Origin: Acidobacteriota bacterium
Lineage (GTDB): Bacteria > Acidobacteriota > Terriglobia > Terriglobales > Acidobacteriaceae
Reading direction: 5' to 3'
NCBI GenBank assembly: GCA_021780095.1
Contig: JAJXZK010000102.1
Location: 1 to 22,763, forward strand
DNA: 22,763 nt
The notes under the pieces: model-generated
What the model was told of the DNA's origin: nothing
Databases searched by the model: none
Seen by the model: the letters and a program-made list of their open reading frames with translations, nothing else
In this document: piece by piece, positions 1 to 7,845 of the stretch
Layout: each line of letters starts with the position of its first letter
How positions within the stretch are numbered: position 1 is the first letter of the stretch
Position numbers and translations under genes: made by a program

Positions 1-467
1 AATCGCGCGAGACCGCGATAAACTCCTGGCTTTGTGTCTGGAGCAATCCAGATATCCACCCAGAAGGCCCGCGCTTTTTGCCCTTGGATTGCGTTTTCAG
101 GGTCGGGCATTTGAAAGCGGAACGGAAGATGAATCGGAATCAACGCGTCCGGGTAGTAATGCTTGTCGGGTGTATTCAAGTGAAACCACTCGCGGTAGAC
201 ATCCACAGGCTGCGCGGATTCAATGGAAAGTTTGCAATCGCCGCAAGCACTATCCGACTTGACCACAAGCTGAAACGATACGTAGCCACCGCGTGCGGAA
301 GTAAGCTGAATCGAATGATTCCAGCTTGCCCCGGCACGATCGCTGGCTACGAAGCTTCCGAACGGATCGGGCCGGTGATAGGCGGGAACAACGAACAAGT
401 CGGAGGCTCGACAGCTACCGAGGGAAACAAGGAGTAGCAAGCATACACTTGCACTGAACTTCCTCAT
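1..467 (-). CDS. Exported protein, DUF4091/GH123-like N-terminal region (C-terminus cut by window edge)
   Basis: The first 155 residues can be read from an ATG at 467, and the rest lies beyond position 1. An AGGAGA ribosome binding site lies 8 nt upstream of the ATG. The N-terminus is a signal peptide (MRKFSASVCLLLLVSLGSCR), with C19 in a weak lipobox-like LGSC context. The mature part looks like an all-beta domain. The stretch FWVDIWIAPDTKPGVYRG (residues 135-152) resembles the 'wvdv-vP-d-pPG-Y-G' strand of the N-terminal beta-sandwich found in DUF4091/GH123-type exported glycosidase-like proteins. That assignment comes from motif memory only; the catalytic part is not visible. It lies on the same strand as the DUF5107-TPR gene upstream of it, 120 bp away with a hairpin between, so it may or may not share a transcript. 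Gene presence is fairly certain; the family is tentative. Confidence 0.7.
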   Translation of the reverse strand, partial: MRKFSASVCLLLLVSLGSCRASDLFVVPAYHRPDPFGSFVASDRAGASWNHSIQLTSARGGYVSFQLVVKSDSACGDCKLSIESAQPVDVYREWFHLNTPDKHYYPDALIPIHLPFRFQMPDPENAIQGQKARAFWVDIWIAPDTKPGVYRGLAR

Positions 468-541
468 GCTGGTGTTCTCCTGGCAGAAACGTTCAGCAAC
501 CTTTTTCCACTTGCAGCCGCGAATCGCTTCTACAAAACATC

Positions 542-575
542 TGTGGGTGAGAGAACGGGATTCCGCTCCCCCACA
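542..575 (-). terminator. Hairpin after the DUF5107-TPR gene, possible terminator
   Basis: TGTGGGTGAG (542-551) pairs with CTCCCCCACA (566-575) with one mismatch. The inner loop contains a further CGG/CCG pairing. On the minus strand the stem is followed after a few bases by TTTTG, so the U-tract is weak. It sits 13 bp beyond the stop codon of the DUF5107-TPR gene, a normal terminator position. Confidence 0.4.
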
Positions 576-587
576 AAATCCGAACCC

Positions 588-3500
588 CTAGCGACTTGCC
601 GTGTCTTTCGTGGGGTCGATCGCGTCACCACGCAATTCGAAGCGCGGTCCAATGTAGTCCGGCTCAATTTGCACCGCTTGCGCCATCAACTTGTGGGCTT
701 CATCCGTGTTGCCTTGATATTCATCGACCAGCGCCTGCAGATAGTATGACCGGGCCCGATATATGGGATCGGCGGACTCATGCCGCGACTCCGCCACGGT
801 CTGGAAATGCTTCACCATGGCTGCGGCTTCCTGCTGACGACCCAGGCGATCCAATGAGAACATCATGAAAAAGTTCTCCGGGCTCCAACTGTCGCTTCCG
901 CCGCCAGTAAGCTGTTCCACACCGCGAATACTGTCTTTGTACGCCTGCTGGGCTTCCTGCTTCTTGCCCATCGCATCGTAAGTTCGACCAATGTAGTAGT
1001 AGATTTGCGGCGCAGACTGCAGTTCGAAGTCATCCATGCCGAGCGAGGCAGGCGGCTTGAGCGCAGACTGGAAAAAGCTGAGCGCCTCCGGGTAGTTGCC
1101 TTTGTTGAATGCCTGCGCGCCCTGCCCGTATTTCAACTCCCGGTAAGCATCGCGCAAGGTGTAGGTCCTGTGGACTGGAAGAAATGTATGGTGGTCAATG
1201 ATGTCCTGCGCCGCCTGGAACTTACCCTGGATTAAGTCGGCCGTCAACAAGCCCTGGACCAGATGATCGTTCTTCGGATTGCGAGCGACAGCCTTTTGCA
1301 ACAACGCCACTTGCTCGTCGAACTTGCCGGTGCGCGCGTAAAGATCCGAAAGATCGTCCAGCGTGTCGGCGCTCGCCGGATTCAAGTCAACCGCTTTCTG
1401 CAATTCCGGAACTGCAGCCTCTAGCTTGCCGTCTTCTTCGTAGGCCAGTCCAAGCGCTCGTCGGGCGCCAAAGTCAGACGGATCGATCTGGTTGACGGCC
1501 TGCCACTGCTGAATAGCCTCCGACTTGTGTCCGCGATAATACAGCAGGCAAGCTAGCTCAAACCGCGCCACCGTATCATTCGGGTCGTCCTTCACGGCGT
1601 CGGCCAGTGGCGCCTCCATCCCTGCGCGATACGGAAAGCGCTCGACAATCCCGGCCGCTGCCTGCGCCTGCTTGCGAGCTGCCGCAGCACCCGCAGAGTC
1701 ACCAGCTTGCTTCAGGTCATACGCCAGCGCGTAATAATATTCTGGCGGCGTTCCCCACGGATCTTTATTATGCGGCGGCTCGACCATCTTCAGCACGGCG
1801 CTCGCATCTTTCCACCGCTCCAGAGTGCTATAGAAAATCGACACCTCGATGGCGCTTTCCGATTGCTCGCCCATCAGGTCCAGCAATTTCGCTTTCGCGG
1901 ATGCATCGCCCGTCAGAAAAAATCGCTCTGCTTGCGCCACGCGATCGGCGGGATCTATCGCCTCTACCCGTGCGAGTTGCTCTAGCGCGGCCGCCTTGTT
2001 TCCCTGATCGCGCAACGTCATCGCAAGCACAAGGCGCGCCTTGATGTCCTTGCCATTCGAGTTGATCGCTCCGGCCAGATGCTGCGCCGCTGCCGCATCG
2101 TCATGCCGCAGAAAATTCAGCAGGCCCAATTGATATTCGCGCGGGCCGTAGTACACACTGTCTGGCCAGACGTAATAAAAGTTTCGTTCTGCCTGCTTCT
2201 GCTGGCCCAGTTTCATCTGGCAGATCGCCAGGTAGTACCAGGATTCCGACGCGTAGGGGTTGCGATCGACGGCCTGCTGAAATTGATCCGCCGCCTGCCG
2301 AAAGTGATGCTGGTTGTACTCCAGTATTCCAATCAATTGGTGCGCCGCAGAGTAGCCCGGATCGCGCTTCAGCGCCAGTTTAGCCAAGCTTTCAGCCTCA
2401 TCGGCATTCAGGTCCTTCTGCTTGAATTCCGCCGCTAAAACCAATTGTTCGGCCGTCATCTTGTCCAATGGAATGGGCGCGGCGGTCAGGTCCTTGGCAA
2501 ACGGCGTGATGTCTCCGCCCGGCGGAGTGGCGGGCTTGGTGTAGGCCAGCAGCAGTTTGCCATCCGGTCCCAACACCTGGACGTTCAGCGACGCAAGACT
2601 GGCAGCACTGACATCGTCGAGGGTCTTTTTGACGGGAGTTCCTGGGGTCAGATTCACGGTAGCGTTCAACAGTTCCCCGCTGGCAGCTTTCACCACCAGC
2701 TTTGCATTTTGGATTGGAACCACCGGCGACAGCGCGATCACGACCGAGGATTTCGCCCGATTCGAACCCGGCTGGACTTCCAGATTCAGAGCAACATGCT
2801 TGCTCAGCGTGGTCAGGCCGTTGATCCCCGCCACCGGAATCCACCATTCGTGCCATTGCTCGACTTCGTGCGGATACACCCACTCATAATGCCCATCCCA
2901 AACCATTCGTCCGCTTTGCGCTTCAAAATACGGGCCTGCCTCATCGGTATAACTGTGTTCCACCTCCGACGAGCCAGACCCAAAACCGAAGGTCCACATC
3001 TTCATGCCCTGAACGACGCGGCGATCGGCATAACGAAAAACGCCGTAGTCGTGATCGAACTCGTACGAGCCGCCGTAGTTGTCGTAGCTGTCGATTCCGA
3101 ATACGCCCAGCATGTGCTTATTGTTGTGCGCCCAACTCAGGTCGACTCCGTTGTAGATAGGCCACGGAGAGACGACTCCGGTAGTGTGTCCCACAGTTTG
3201 CGTCATGGGGTAAAGAAATCGTGTCTTAGGAGTGACCGGAAAAGCGGCGTTTGACCACAACATTTGCGGCTTCTGGCCATCGGTGCCGTTGTAGCAAAAC
3301 GTACTGATTTCCAGTGCGTCTACATCTGGATAGAGTGTCGCCGTATATGTCACATCCATGTGGTAGAACGGGTCTTCTTCACCTAGCAGAACCGAGACAC
3401 TGCCGTCCTTGTGCTTCAGGATGGTGTGCGACCAGTAGGGTTCACCCTTCCAGGTAAGTGAGTGGGCATCGTAGGGGCCGGTTAGCTCAATGCCAGACTG

Positions 3501-3917
3501 CGGCCAGGTAAAGCGCGGGTTGAACTGGGTCGGCTTGATCACATCGTTTCGATAAAACATCTGCCGATGATGCACTTTGTCATACACAGAGAAGAACCGA
3601 CCGCCCAATTCCGGGATGTACGTCAGCTTGAAATACCGGTTATCGACGAAGATGGCGTGATACTTCTCCGGGAACGGGCTGCCTTCTTTAAATTGCCTCT
3701 TATACGTCGTGAAGGGGTACAGTCCGGTCAGCGTCGAATCGTTGAACAGCGGCGGCTGCATGTATCTGCCCACGTGTTCGTAGGTGGGAATGGTGATTTC
3801 GCCTTCCGACACGGTGATCGCAGACGGAGTCGCTGTCTTCGCGGAAACAATGGCCGCATGGCATCGCGGCGAGCCCAAGGTCAACACCACTGCAAACAGT
3901 AGAGGCCACGACTTCAT
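588..3917 (-). CDS. Exported DUF5107 domain protein with C-terminal TPR array (copy A)
   Basis: 1109 residues from the ATG at 3917; a TTG codon directly before it is a less likely start. A GAGAGA purine run precedes the start. Residues 1-22 form a signal peptide (charged MKSW, hydrophobic core, CHA cleavage region), so the protein should be periplasmic or surface-located. Residues about 40-380 match DUF5107: YIPELGGRFFSVYDK, FYRNDVIKP, and GPYFEAQSGR followed by QWHEWWIPVAG. The LGG-R/H-x-x-S-x-YDK pattern recalls galactose-mutarotase-like beta-sandwich folds, but no activity is established. An Ig-like linker (about 385-465) leads into tandem TPR helices from about 495 to the end, with motifs such as 'A---Y--AL-YD-AG' and 'AIQQWQAVNQIDPSD'. 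It is a paralogue of the protein at 14393-17689. Acidic residues conserved in both are E144, E332 and E357. By context it probably handles pectin-derived oligosaccharides, but its role is unknown. Confidence 0.9.
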   Translation of the reverse strand: MKSWPLLFAVVLTLGSPRCHAAIVSAKTATPSAITVSEGEITIPTYEHVGRYMQPPLFNDSTLTGLYPFTTYKRQFKEGSPFPEKYHAIFVDNRYFKLTYIPELGGRFFSVYDKVHHRQMFYRNDVIKPTQFNPRFTWPQSGIELTGPYDAHSLTWKGEPYWSHTILKHKDGSVSVLLGEEDPFYHMDVTYTATLYPDVDALEISTFCYNGTDGQKPQMLWSNAAFPVTPKTRFLYPMTQTVGHTTGVVSPWPIYNGVDLSWAHNNKHMLGVFGIDSYDNYGGSYEFDHDYGVFRYADRRVVQGMKMWTFGFGSGSSEVEHSYTDEAGPYFEAQSGRMVWDGHYEWVYPHEVEQWHEWWIPVAGINGLTTLSKHVALNLEVQPGSNRAKSSVVIALSPVVPIQNAKLVVKAASGELLNATVNLTPGTPVKKTLDDVSAASLASLNVQVLGPDGKLLLAYTKPATPPGGDITPFAKDLTAAPIPLDKMTAEQLVLAAEFKQKDLNADEAESLAKLALKRDPGYSAAHQLIGILEYNQHHFRQAADQFQQAVDRNPYASESWYYLAICQMKLGQQKQAERNFYYVWPDSVYYGPREYQLGLLNFLRHDDAAAAQHLAGAINSNGKDIKARLVLAMTLRDQGNKAAALEQLARVEAIDPADRVAQAERFFLTGDASAKAKLLDLMGEQSESAIEVSIFYSTLERWKDASAVLKMVEPPHNKDPWGTPPEYYYALAYDLKQAGDSAGAAAARKQAQAAAGIVERFPYRAGMEAPLADAVKDDPNDTVARFELACLLYYRGHKSEAIQQWQAVNQIDPSDFGARRALGLAYEEDGKLEAAVPELQKAVDLNPASADTLDDLSDLYARTGKFDEQVALLQKAVARNPKNDHLVQGLLTADLIQGKFQAAQDIIDHHTFLPVHRTYTLRDAYRELKYGQGAQAFNKGNYPEALSFFQSALKPPASLGMDDFELQSAPQIYYYIGRTYDAMGKKQEAQQAYKDSIRGVEQLTGGGSDSWSPENFFMMFSLDRLGRQQEAAAMVKHFQTVAESRHESADPIYRARSYYLQALVDEYQGNTDEAHKLMAQAVQIEPDYIGPRFELRGDAIDPTKDTASR

Positions 3918-4180
3918 CAATTCTCTCTTTTCGGTCAGAAGATACTTGCGGGATCGTGCAAACTTGCTTGACGAATGCCGCTGGAACGGGTCCCTGGATT
4001 CGGATGCGTTCGGCGACTTTTAACCGATCTCCCGGATATCGAAACGATTATATACGGAGAAATGAGAAACAAAACGTTCGTATCCAACCGCAACCTGACC
4101 GGGGTCGCATTCGACCATACTGTAAGGTGGAACCAGACCTGCCCGTGTACTCAAATCAGTGCTCCAGGAGAGACCGAAGA

Positions 4181-4822
4181 ATGCATCGTGACCTGCCTCA
4201 TGCCATTTCAAATTTTGCCGAACAGGATTCCGCCGCTGGTACCGATCCGCTGTCGGAATTCTGGCGTGATGCCTGGATTACTCCGATGACGGACGATGCC
4301 TACGGAAACAAAGTTACCGGGCATGCCACGGAGATTCGATCCAGATGGACTTTCTCCAATCTCTACTTTATGTTTGTCTGTCCTTACGAGGAGCTTCATC
4401 TGAAGCCGAATCCCGTGCTCGACAAACCGACAGGCGGACTTTGGAACTGGGATGTTGCCGAAGCCTTCATCGGATCGCCGGATGGCGCCATCGATCGATA
4501 CAAGGAGTTCGAGCTTTCTCCACAAGGCGAATGGCTCGACCTCGACATCGACTTGAAACAGCCTGATAAAGTCGCTCTCACGTCGTGGAAATCAGAATTT
4601 CAGGTTGCCTCTCGCATCGAGCACGATCATAAAATCTGGTACGGATCGATGCGGATTCCCTACGCCTCCCTGGAGGCAGGCGAGGCCAAAGCCGGTAATC
4701 TTCTTCGCATCAACTTTTTCCGCAGCCAGGGCACAAAGCCGGTAGAGATGGCATGGCAACCTCCGATGCAGGCCAGCTTTCACGCTCCAGAACAATTTGG
4801 CATGCTCAAACTTGTGCGGTGA
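4181..4822 (+). CDS. CBM9-like (DOMON-type) carbohydrate-binding protein
   Basis: 213 residues from the ATG at 4181, chosen because AGGAGA (4166-4171) lies 9 nt upstream. An in-frame extension back to 3956 is basic and low-complexity and was rejected. The pattern resembles the family 9 carbohydrate-binding-like beta-sandwich seen in many Acidobacteria and Bacteroidetes. It has an early tryptophan-rich segment (FWRDAWITPM, residues 27-36), TFSNLYFMFVCPYEE (57-71), then WNWDVAEAFIGSPDG and YKEFELSPQGEWLDLDID (about 88-124), and finally WYGSMRIPYASL and LRINFFRSQG. No signal peptide is visible, so it is either cytoplasmic or exported by a route the sequence does not show. It stands alone on the plus strand between two minus-strand genes, converging on the DUF4832 gene and diverging from the DUF5107-TPR gene. 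It interrupts what would otherwise be a DUF4832-DUF5107 pair. No catalytic function is proposed. Confidence 0.75.
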   Translation: MHRDLPHAISNFAEQDSAAGTDPLSEFWRDAWITPMTDDAYGNKVTGHATEIRSRWTFSNLYFMFVCPYEELHLKPNPVLDKPTGGLWNWDVAEAFIGSPDGAIDRYKEFELSPQGEWLDLDIDLKQPDKVALTSWKSEFQVASRIEHDHKIWYGSMRIPYASLEAGEAKAGNLLRINFFRSQGTKPVEMAWQPPMQASFHAPEQFGMLKLVR

Positions 4823-4853
4823 TTGCGCTGCCCTGACGTCGCAAGCGGCAATG

Positions 4854-4872
4854 CGACCGAAGGTCTCGGCCG
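4854..4872. terminator. Short hairpin between convergent genes, weak terminator candidate
   Basis: CGACCGA (4854-4860) pairs with TCGGCCG (4866-4872) with one mismatch around a 5-nt loop, inside the 54-bp gap between the convergent CBM9-like and DUF4832 genes. No clear U-tract follows on either strand, so termination activity is uncertain. Confidence 0.25.
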
Positions 4873-4876
4873 ATGT

Positions 4877-6385
4877 TCACGGTTTCGCGGAAGGCGCGTC
4901 TGTGCTGATCTTGACTGTGCCCATGGGATACCAGCCATCGGGTTCTACTCCGGCGATGGCGAGTTTAATTTTGGGTTCGCGCGTTGCGGCATCGATCAAA
5001 GCAATCTCCAGCGTGTAGTCGCCGTCGGGGATCGATCGCGGAACAAAAACATTATTGTTATAGAGATTGTCGCCCGGCATCCAGGCGCGAACGTCGGCAT
5101 TCGTCATCAGGATTACGGAGTGGCTGCCGCTCTTCAGCCGCAGTGCAAACGGGTACCGCCGGTAGGCCGGCGCATCACCTTGGTTCTCCCACCAGGAGGT
5201 GAAGGCCAGTTTGCGATTGGCATCGACCGTCGCAGGATATGTGAAGCGGCGCAAAACAAACCTGTATCCCATGCGATTCAACCACTCGTTCACTTGGCCG
5301 CGCCACTCCGGGGGCACCGGCGATGATTTTGCATTGAACGAGGACATGTGCCACTTGATCGATTGATCGATGATGTATTGCAGATCCCAGCCTCGATCCT
5401 TCCAGTTCTGCATCACGCCGCAAGCTTCCATCGTCACCGGTGCCGTCTTCCATGCATCGGCGAGCCCCAGGTTGATGATCGCCTCGGGATACACATCTGT
5501 CATCAGGTTGAAAGTCTTGCTGAATGAACCCAGGTCTCCCAGACAATCCGCGCGCCACCCGACGTGCGGCCGCTCCTCCCCAATACCGGCGGCACGCCGC
5601 GTTGCGGCGACGTCGTTAACTACCCCTTCATAGGATTTGGATAGCGTGTACGCCACAGTTTTTTCGTCCCCCAGTTGCGTGACAAGCGGCGTTTTGTGGA
5701 AGGAGTCCATATAGCTGTCGATCAGCGCACGCCGCGTCTTCTCGGTTAGCAGATTGGTGCCCGCACCTTCACCCCACGCGGCCAGAATCGAAATGTCGAC
5801 AAGGTCCAGATCAGGATCGCCATCGTAGCGATTACCCAGCGCCCGAATGCAATCGCCGAACTCTTTCGCGTACGCGGGGTTTTCAGGATCGATCAGCCAC
5901 TTGCCGGTGGTCGCGTCCCATCCACCCGGAATCTTGTGATATTTCTCTCCGGTCTCCTCGCGATACCAGGCCGGCACATCACTCGCGGCATCGGTCCCAT
6001 GCGGCGCGATACGCAGCATCAATGTTTGGTGGCGGGCGCGCGCGGTCTGCAGCGCCTTGTCAATCAAACGCCAGTTGTAGACGCCTTTTTCCGGCTCCAG
6101 AAATCTCCAGTAGACCCGAAAATAGGCGATGCTCGTCTCGGGAAAGTCTTTGTGCTCCAGGCTCCCGGAAGAGGGCTGATACTGGATCGGAAATCCTTCG
6201 GTCCATTTGGTCCCTGCGTTCAATGCATCGCCGTTGAAACGTTGGAACGTCATAAATCCAATGCCCGGATTGACAAGGACATCATGAATTTCTACCGGCT
6301 TGACGACTACCGTGGTTTGCTGTCCCAACATAGCCGCCGCCAAGCCAAGAACCAGCCCAATTGCAGCGACGTTTCTAAATTGCAC
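4877..6385 (-). CDS. Exported DUF4832 protein, predicted TIM-barrel glycosidase-like (copy A)
   Basis: 502 residues. The start is GTG at 6385 with AGGAG 7 nt upstream. A signal peptide covers about residues 1-22 (hydrophobic AAIGLVLGLAAAMLGQQ). Residues about 35-350 look like an (alpha/beta)8 barrel of the glycosidase clan GH-A type: AYFRVYWRFLEPEKGVYNW (87-105), then TLMLRIAPHG. Two isolated glutamates sit where acid/base and nucleophile would be expected, E206 in AAWGEGAGT and E320 in PVTMEACGVMQ. Both are identical in the paralogue at 12787-14313. The C-terminal part (about 375-495) is a beta-rich domain with FTSWWENQGDAP and MPGDNLYNNNVFVP, matching DUF4832. The glycosidase idea is inferred; the family has no established activity known to me. 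It is the last gene of the minus-strand pectin operon, 72 bp after the cupin gene. Confidence 0.85.
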   Translation of the reverse strand: MQFRNVAAIGLVLGLAAAMLGQQTTVVVKPVEIHDVLVNPGIGFMTFQRFNGDALNAGTKWTEGFPIQYQPSSGSLEHKDFPETSIAYFRVYWRFLEPEKGVYNWRLIDKALQTARARHQTLMLRIAPHGTDAASDVPAWYREETGEKYHKIPGGWDATTGKWLIDPENPAYAKEFGDCIRALGNRYDGDPDLDLVDISILAAWGEGAGTNLLTEKTRRALIDSYMDSFHKTPLVTQLGDEKTVAYTLSKSYEGVVNDVAATRRAAGIGEERPHVGWRADCLGDLGSFSKTFNLMTDVYPEAIINLGLADAWKTAPVTMEACGVMQNWKDRGWDLQYIIDQSIKWHMSSFNAKSSPVPPEWRGQVNEWLNRMGYRFVLRRFTYPATVDANRKLAFTSWWENQGDAPAYRRYPFALRLKSGSHSVILMTNADVRAWMPGDNLYNNNVFVPRSIPDGDYTLEIALIDAATREPKIKLAIAGVEPDGWYPMGTVKISTDAPSAKP

Positions 6386-6457
6386 GGCTGGCTCCTTGTC
6401 GCAATGGATCGCTTCATTCTCGCGAACATCCGCACGTCTCGGGCGATTCGCGAGAAA

Positions 6458-6928
6458 TTATTCCTTCACTTTGACGACAAAGTAGGTGAAGCTCTTCCCT
6501 TCGGGAATGGAAAGCTGGTGAGGCGTGTTGGGCGAAATATGCACGACATCGCCCTTGCCAAGTTTCTGCTGCACTCCGCCAGAGACGGCGCTTCCACGTA
6601 TCTCCCCCGGTTCCGTCGTCTTCGGCTCGACGATCGTGCCACCGCTGGTCAGGGTCGCCTCGCCATCGACGACATAAAAAATGTCGGCGTAGTGTTCGTG
6701 CAGCTCGGCGCCCCCCGTTTTATTGCGGATCGACAACATTGTGAAGCTCCCCGGATATGTATCCAGCGTTTCAAAAGCAGAACCCGTGGTGCGAAAGCTT
6801 TCCTGCTGCTCCAGCTTTTGCGCCATCTGTTTCAGTTGTGCAGCGGAGTAATGATTCACGCCCCCAGCCTGCGCCAAAGCTGTGCTTGCGGTGATCGCCA
6901 TAACCACTATCCCCCAAATAAGTCTCAT
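6458..6928 (-). CDS. Exported single-domain cupin protein
   Basis: 156 residues from the ATG at 6928. This start has GAGGAG 7 nt upstream and begins a signal peptide (MRLIWGIVVMAITASTALAQ). A longer in-frame reading overlaps kduI and was rejected. The cupin barrel spans about residues 55-150. Motif 1 is LHEHYADIFYVVDGE, with H77, H79 and an aspartate (D82) where the family usually has glutamate. Motif 2 is GDVVHISPNTPHQL, with H137. A metal site is therefore plausible. It lies between kduI (25 bp) and the DUF4832 gene (72 bp) in the same operon. Its role is unknown: sugar binding, uronate isomerisation or epimerisation, or a non-enzymatic periplasmic function are all possible. Confidence 0.85.
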   Translation of the reverse strand: MRLIWGIVVMAITASTALAQAGGVNHYSAAQLKQMAQKLEQQESFRTTGSAFETLDTYPGSFTMLSIRNKTGGAELHEHYADIFYVVDGEATLTSGGTIVEPKTTEPGEIRGSAVSGGVQQKLGKGDVVHISPNTPHQLSIPEGKSFTYFVVKVKE

Positions 6929-6953
6929 TGTTTTGCTCCTCGTTGCGACAACC

Positions 6954-7784
6954 TCAGCGTATATCTTTGATCTGAATCGCATCCATGTCGCTGTAGACTT
7001 GGTTTTCGCCGCCCATGCCCCAGCAAAATGTGTAACTGTTCGTTCCCACCCCGGCGTGCATAGACCAGCCGGGAGAAATCGCGACCTGTTTATTCGCGAC
7101 CACCAGGTGCCGGGTTTCATCCGCAGGTCCCATCAGGTGAATCACACGATCCTCCGCTGGAAGATTGAAGTAGAGATAGATTTCTGAGCGTCGCATGTGC
7201 GTGTGCGGCGGCATCGTGTTCCACACGCTACCCGGCTGCATCTCCGTAAAGCCCATCACCATCTGGCAGCTGCGCACACCTTCCAGATGAATGTGCTTGC
7301 GGATCTGACGAACATTGGCGGTCGCCGTCGCCCCCAGAGAAACCGGTTGTAAATCCACACGTCGCGACAAGCGCGTTGGATATTCCGCATGGGCTGGATA
7401 ACTCAGCAGATACAATTCTGCCGGATGCGCCGCATCTTCACTGGAAAAAACAATCTCGCGTTTGCCGCGACCAATGTAGAGGCAATCCAGATTGTCCAGC
7501 GCAAATGTCTCAGAGTCCACGCGCACTTTGCCCCGCGCCCCGATATTCAACACGCCCAACTCGCGCCTCTCCGTAAAGAAATCTGCGCGCAACTCAGGAT
7601 AGGTGGGCAACGCCAGCGGCTGCTGCAGCGGCACCGCGGACCCGATGACGGTTCGGTCCAGGTCCACATACACGTTCTGAATCGTTCCCGGTTGGAATAA
7701 GTCGTCCAGCAGGAACGACTCGCGCAGTTGCGCCGTGCTCATGCCTGGATAGCGAATGACATCCGGCATCTGAAGAATTCTCAT
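6954..7784 (-). CDS. kduI: 5-dehydro-4-deoxy-D-glucuronate isomerase KduI
   Basis: 276 residues (E. coli KduI has 278), starting at the ATG at 7784 with GAGG 6 nt upstream. KduI converts 5-keto-4-deoxyuronate, the product released from unsaturated galacturonides, into 3-deoxy-D-glycero-2,5-hexodiulosonate, which is reduced to KDG by KduD. The family signature GSVWNTMPPHTHMRRSEIYLYF is present at 185-206. The zinc ligands H194, H196, E201 and H243 match the E. coli H196, H198, E203 and H245 with a uniform two-residue shift. MGPADETRHLVVANKQ and GVGTNSYTFCWGMGGENQ are further family blocks. It has no signal peptide and is cytoplasmic. It follows the GH105 gene by 61 bp, consistent with consecutive pathway steps. 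No kduD or kdgK is in the window. Confidence 0.97.
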   Translation of the reverse strand: MRILQMPDVIRYPGMSTAQLRESFLLDDLFQPGTIQNVYVDLDRTVIGSAVPLQQPLALPTYPELRADFFTERRELGVLNIGARGKVRVDSETFALDNLDCLYIGRGKREIVFSSEDAAHPAELYLLSYPAHAEYPTRLSRRVDLQPVSLGATATANVRQIRKHIHLEGVRSCQMVMGFTEMQPGSVWNTMPPHTHMRRSEIYLYFNLPAEDRVIHLMGPADETRHLVVANKQVAISPGWSMHAGVGTNSYTFCWGMGGENQVYSDMDAIQIKDIR

Positions 7785-7845
7785 TTGTACCTCATACTGT
7801 TACAACTCCAACGGGTTGCTATGGAATTGATCCACCGGCTCAAAT

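Noticed and set aside
2445..3254. 269-residue plus-strand reading frame antisense to the DUF5107-TPR gene
   Set aside because: The opposite strand encodes a clear DUF5107 protein; no binding site or recognisable domain.
4038..4048. Palindrome ATCG-AAA-CGAT upstream of the CBM9-like gene as an operator
   Set aside because: Four-base arms are expected by chance in an intergenic region of this size.
3956..4180. 75-residue N-terminal extension of the CBM9-like protein
   Set aside because: Basic, low-complexity composition without domain features; AGGAGA precedes the ATG at 4181.
5936..6970. Long plus-strand reading frame antisense to the DUF4832 and cupin genes
   Set aside because: Shadow of well-supported minus-strand genes in high-GC DNA; its translation resembles no family.
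6929..7120. 64-residue N-terminal extension of the cupin gene
   Set aside because: It overlaps the end of kduI and hides a signal peptide; GAGGAG precedes the ATG at 6928.
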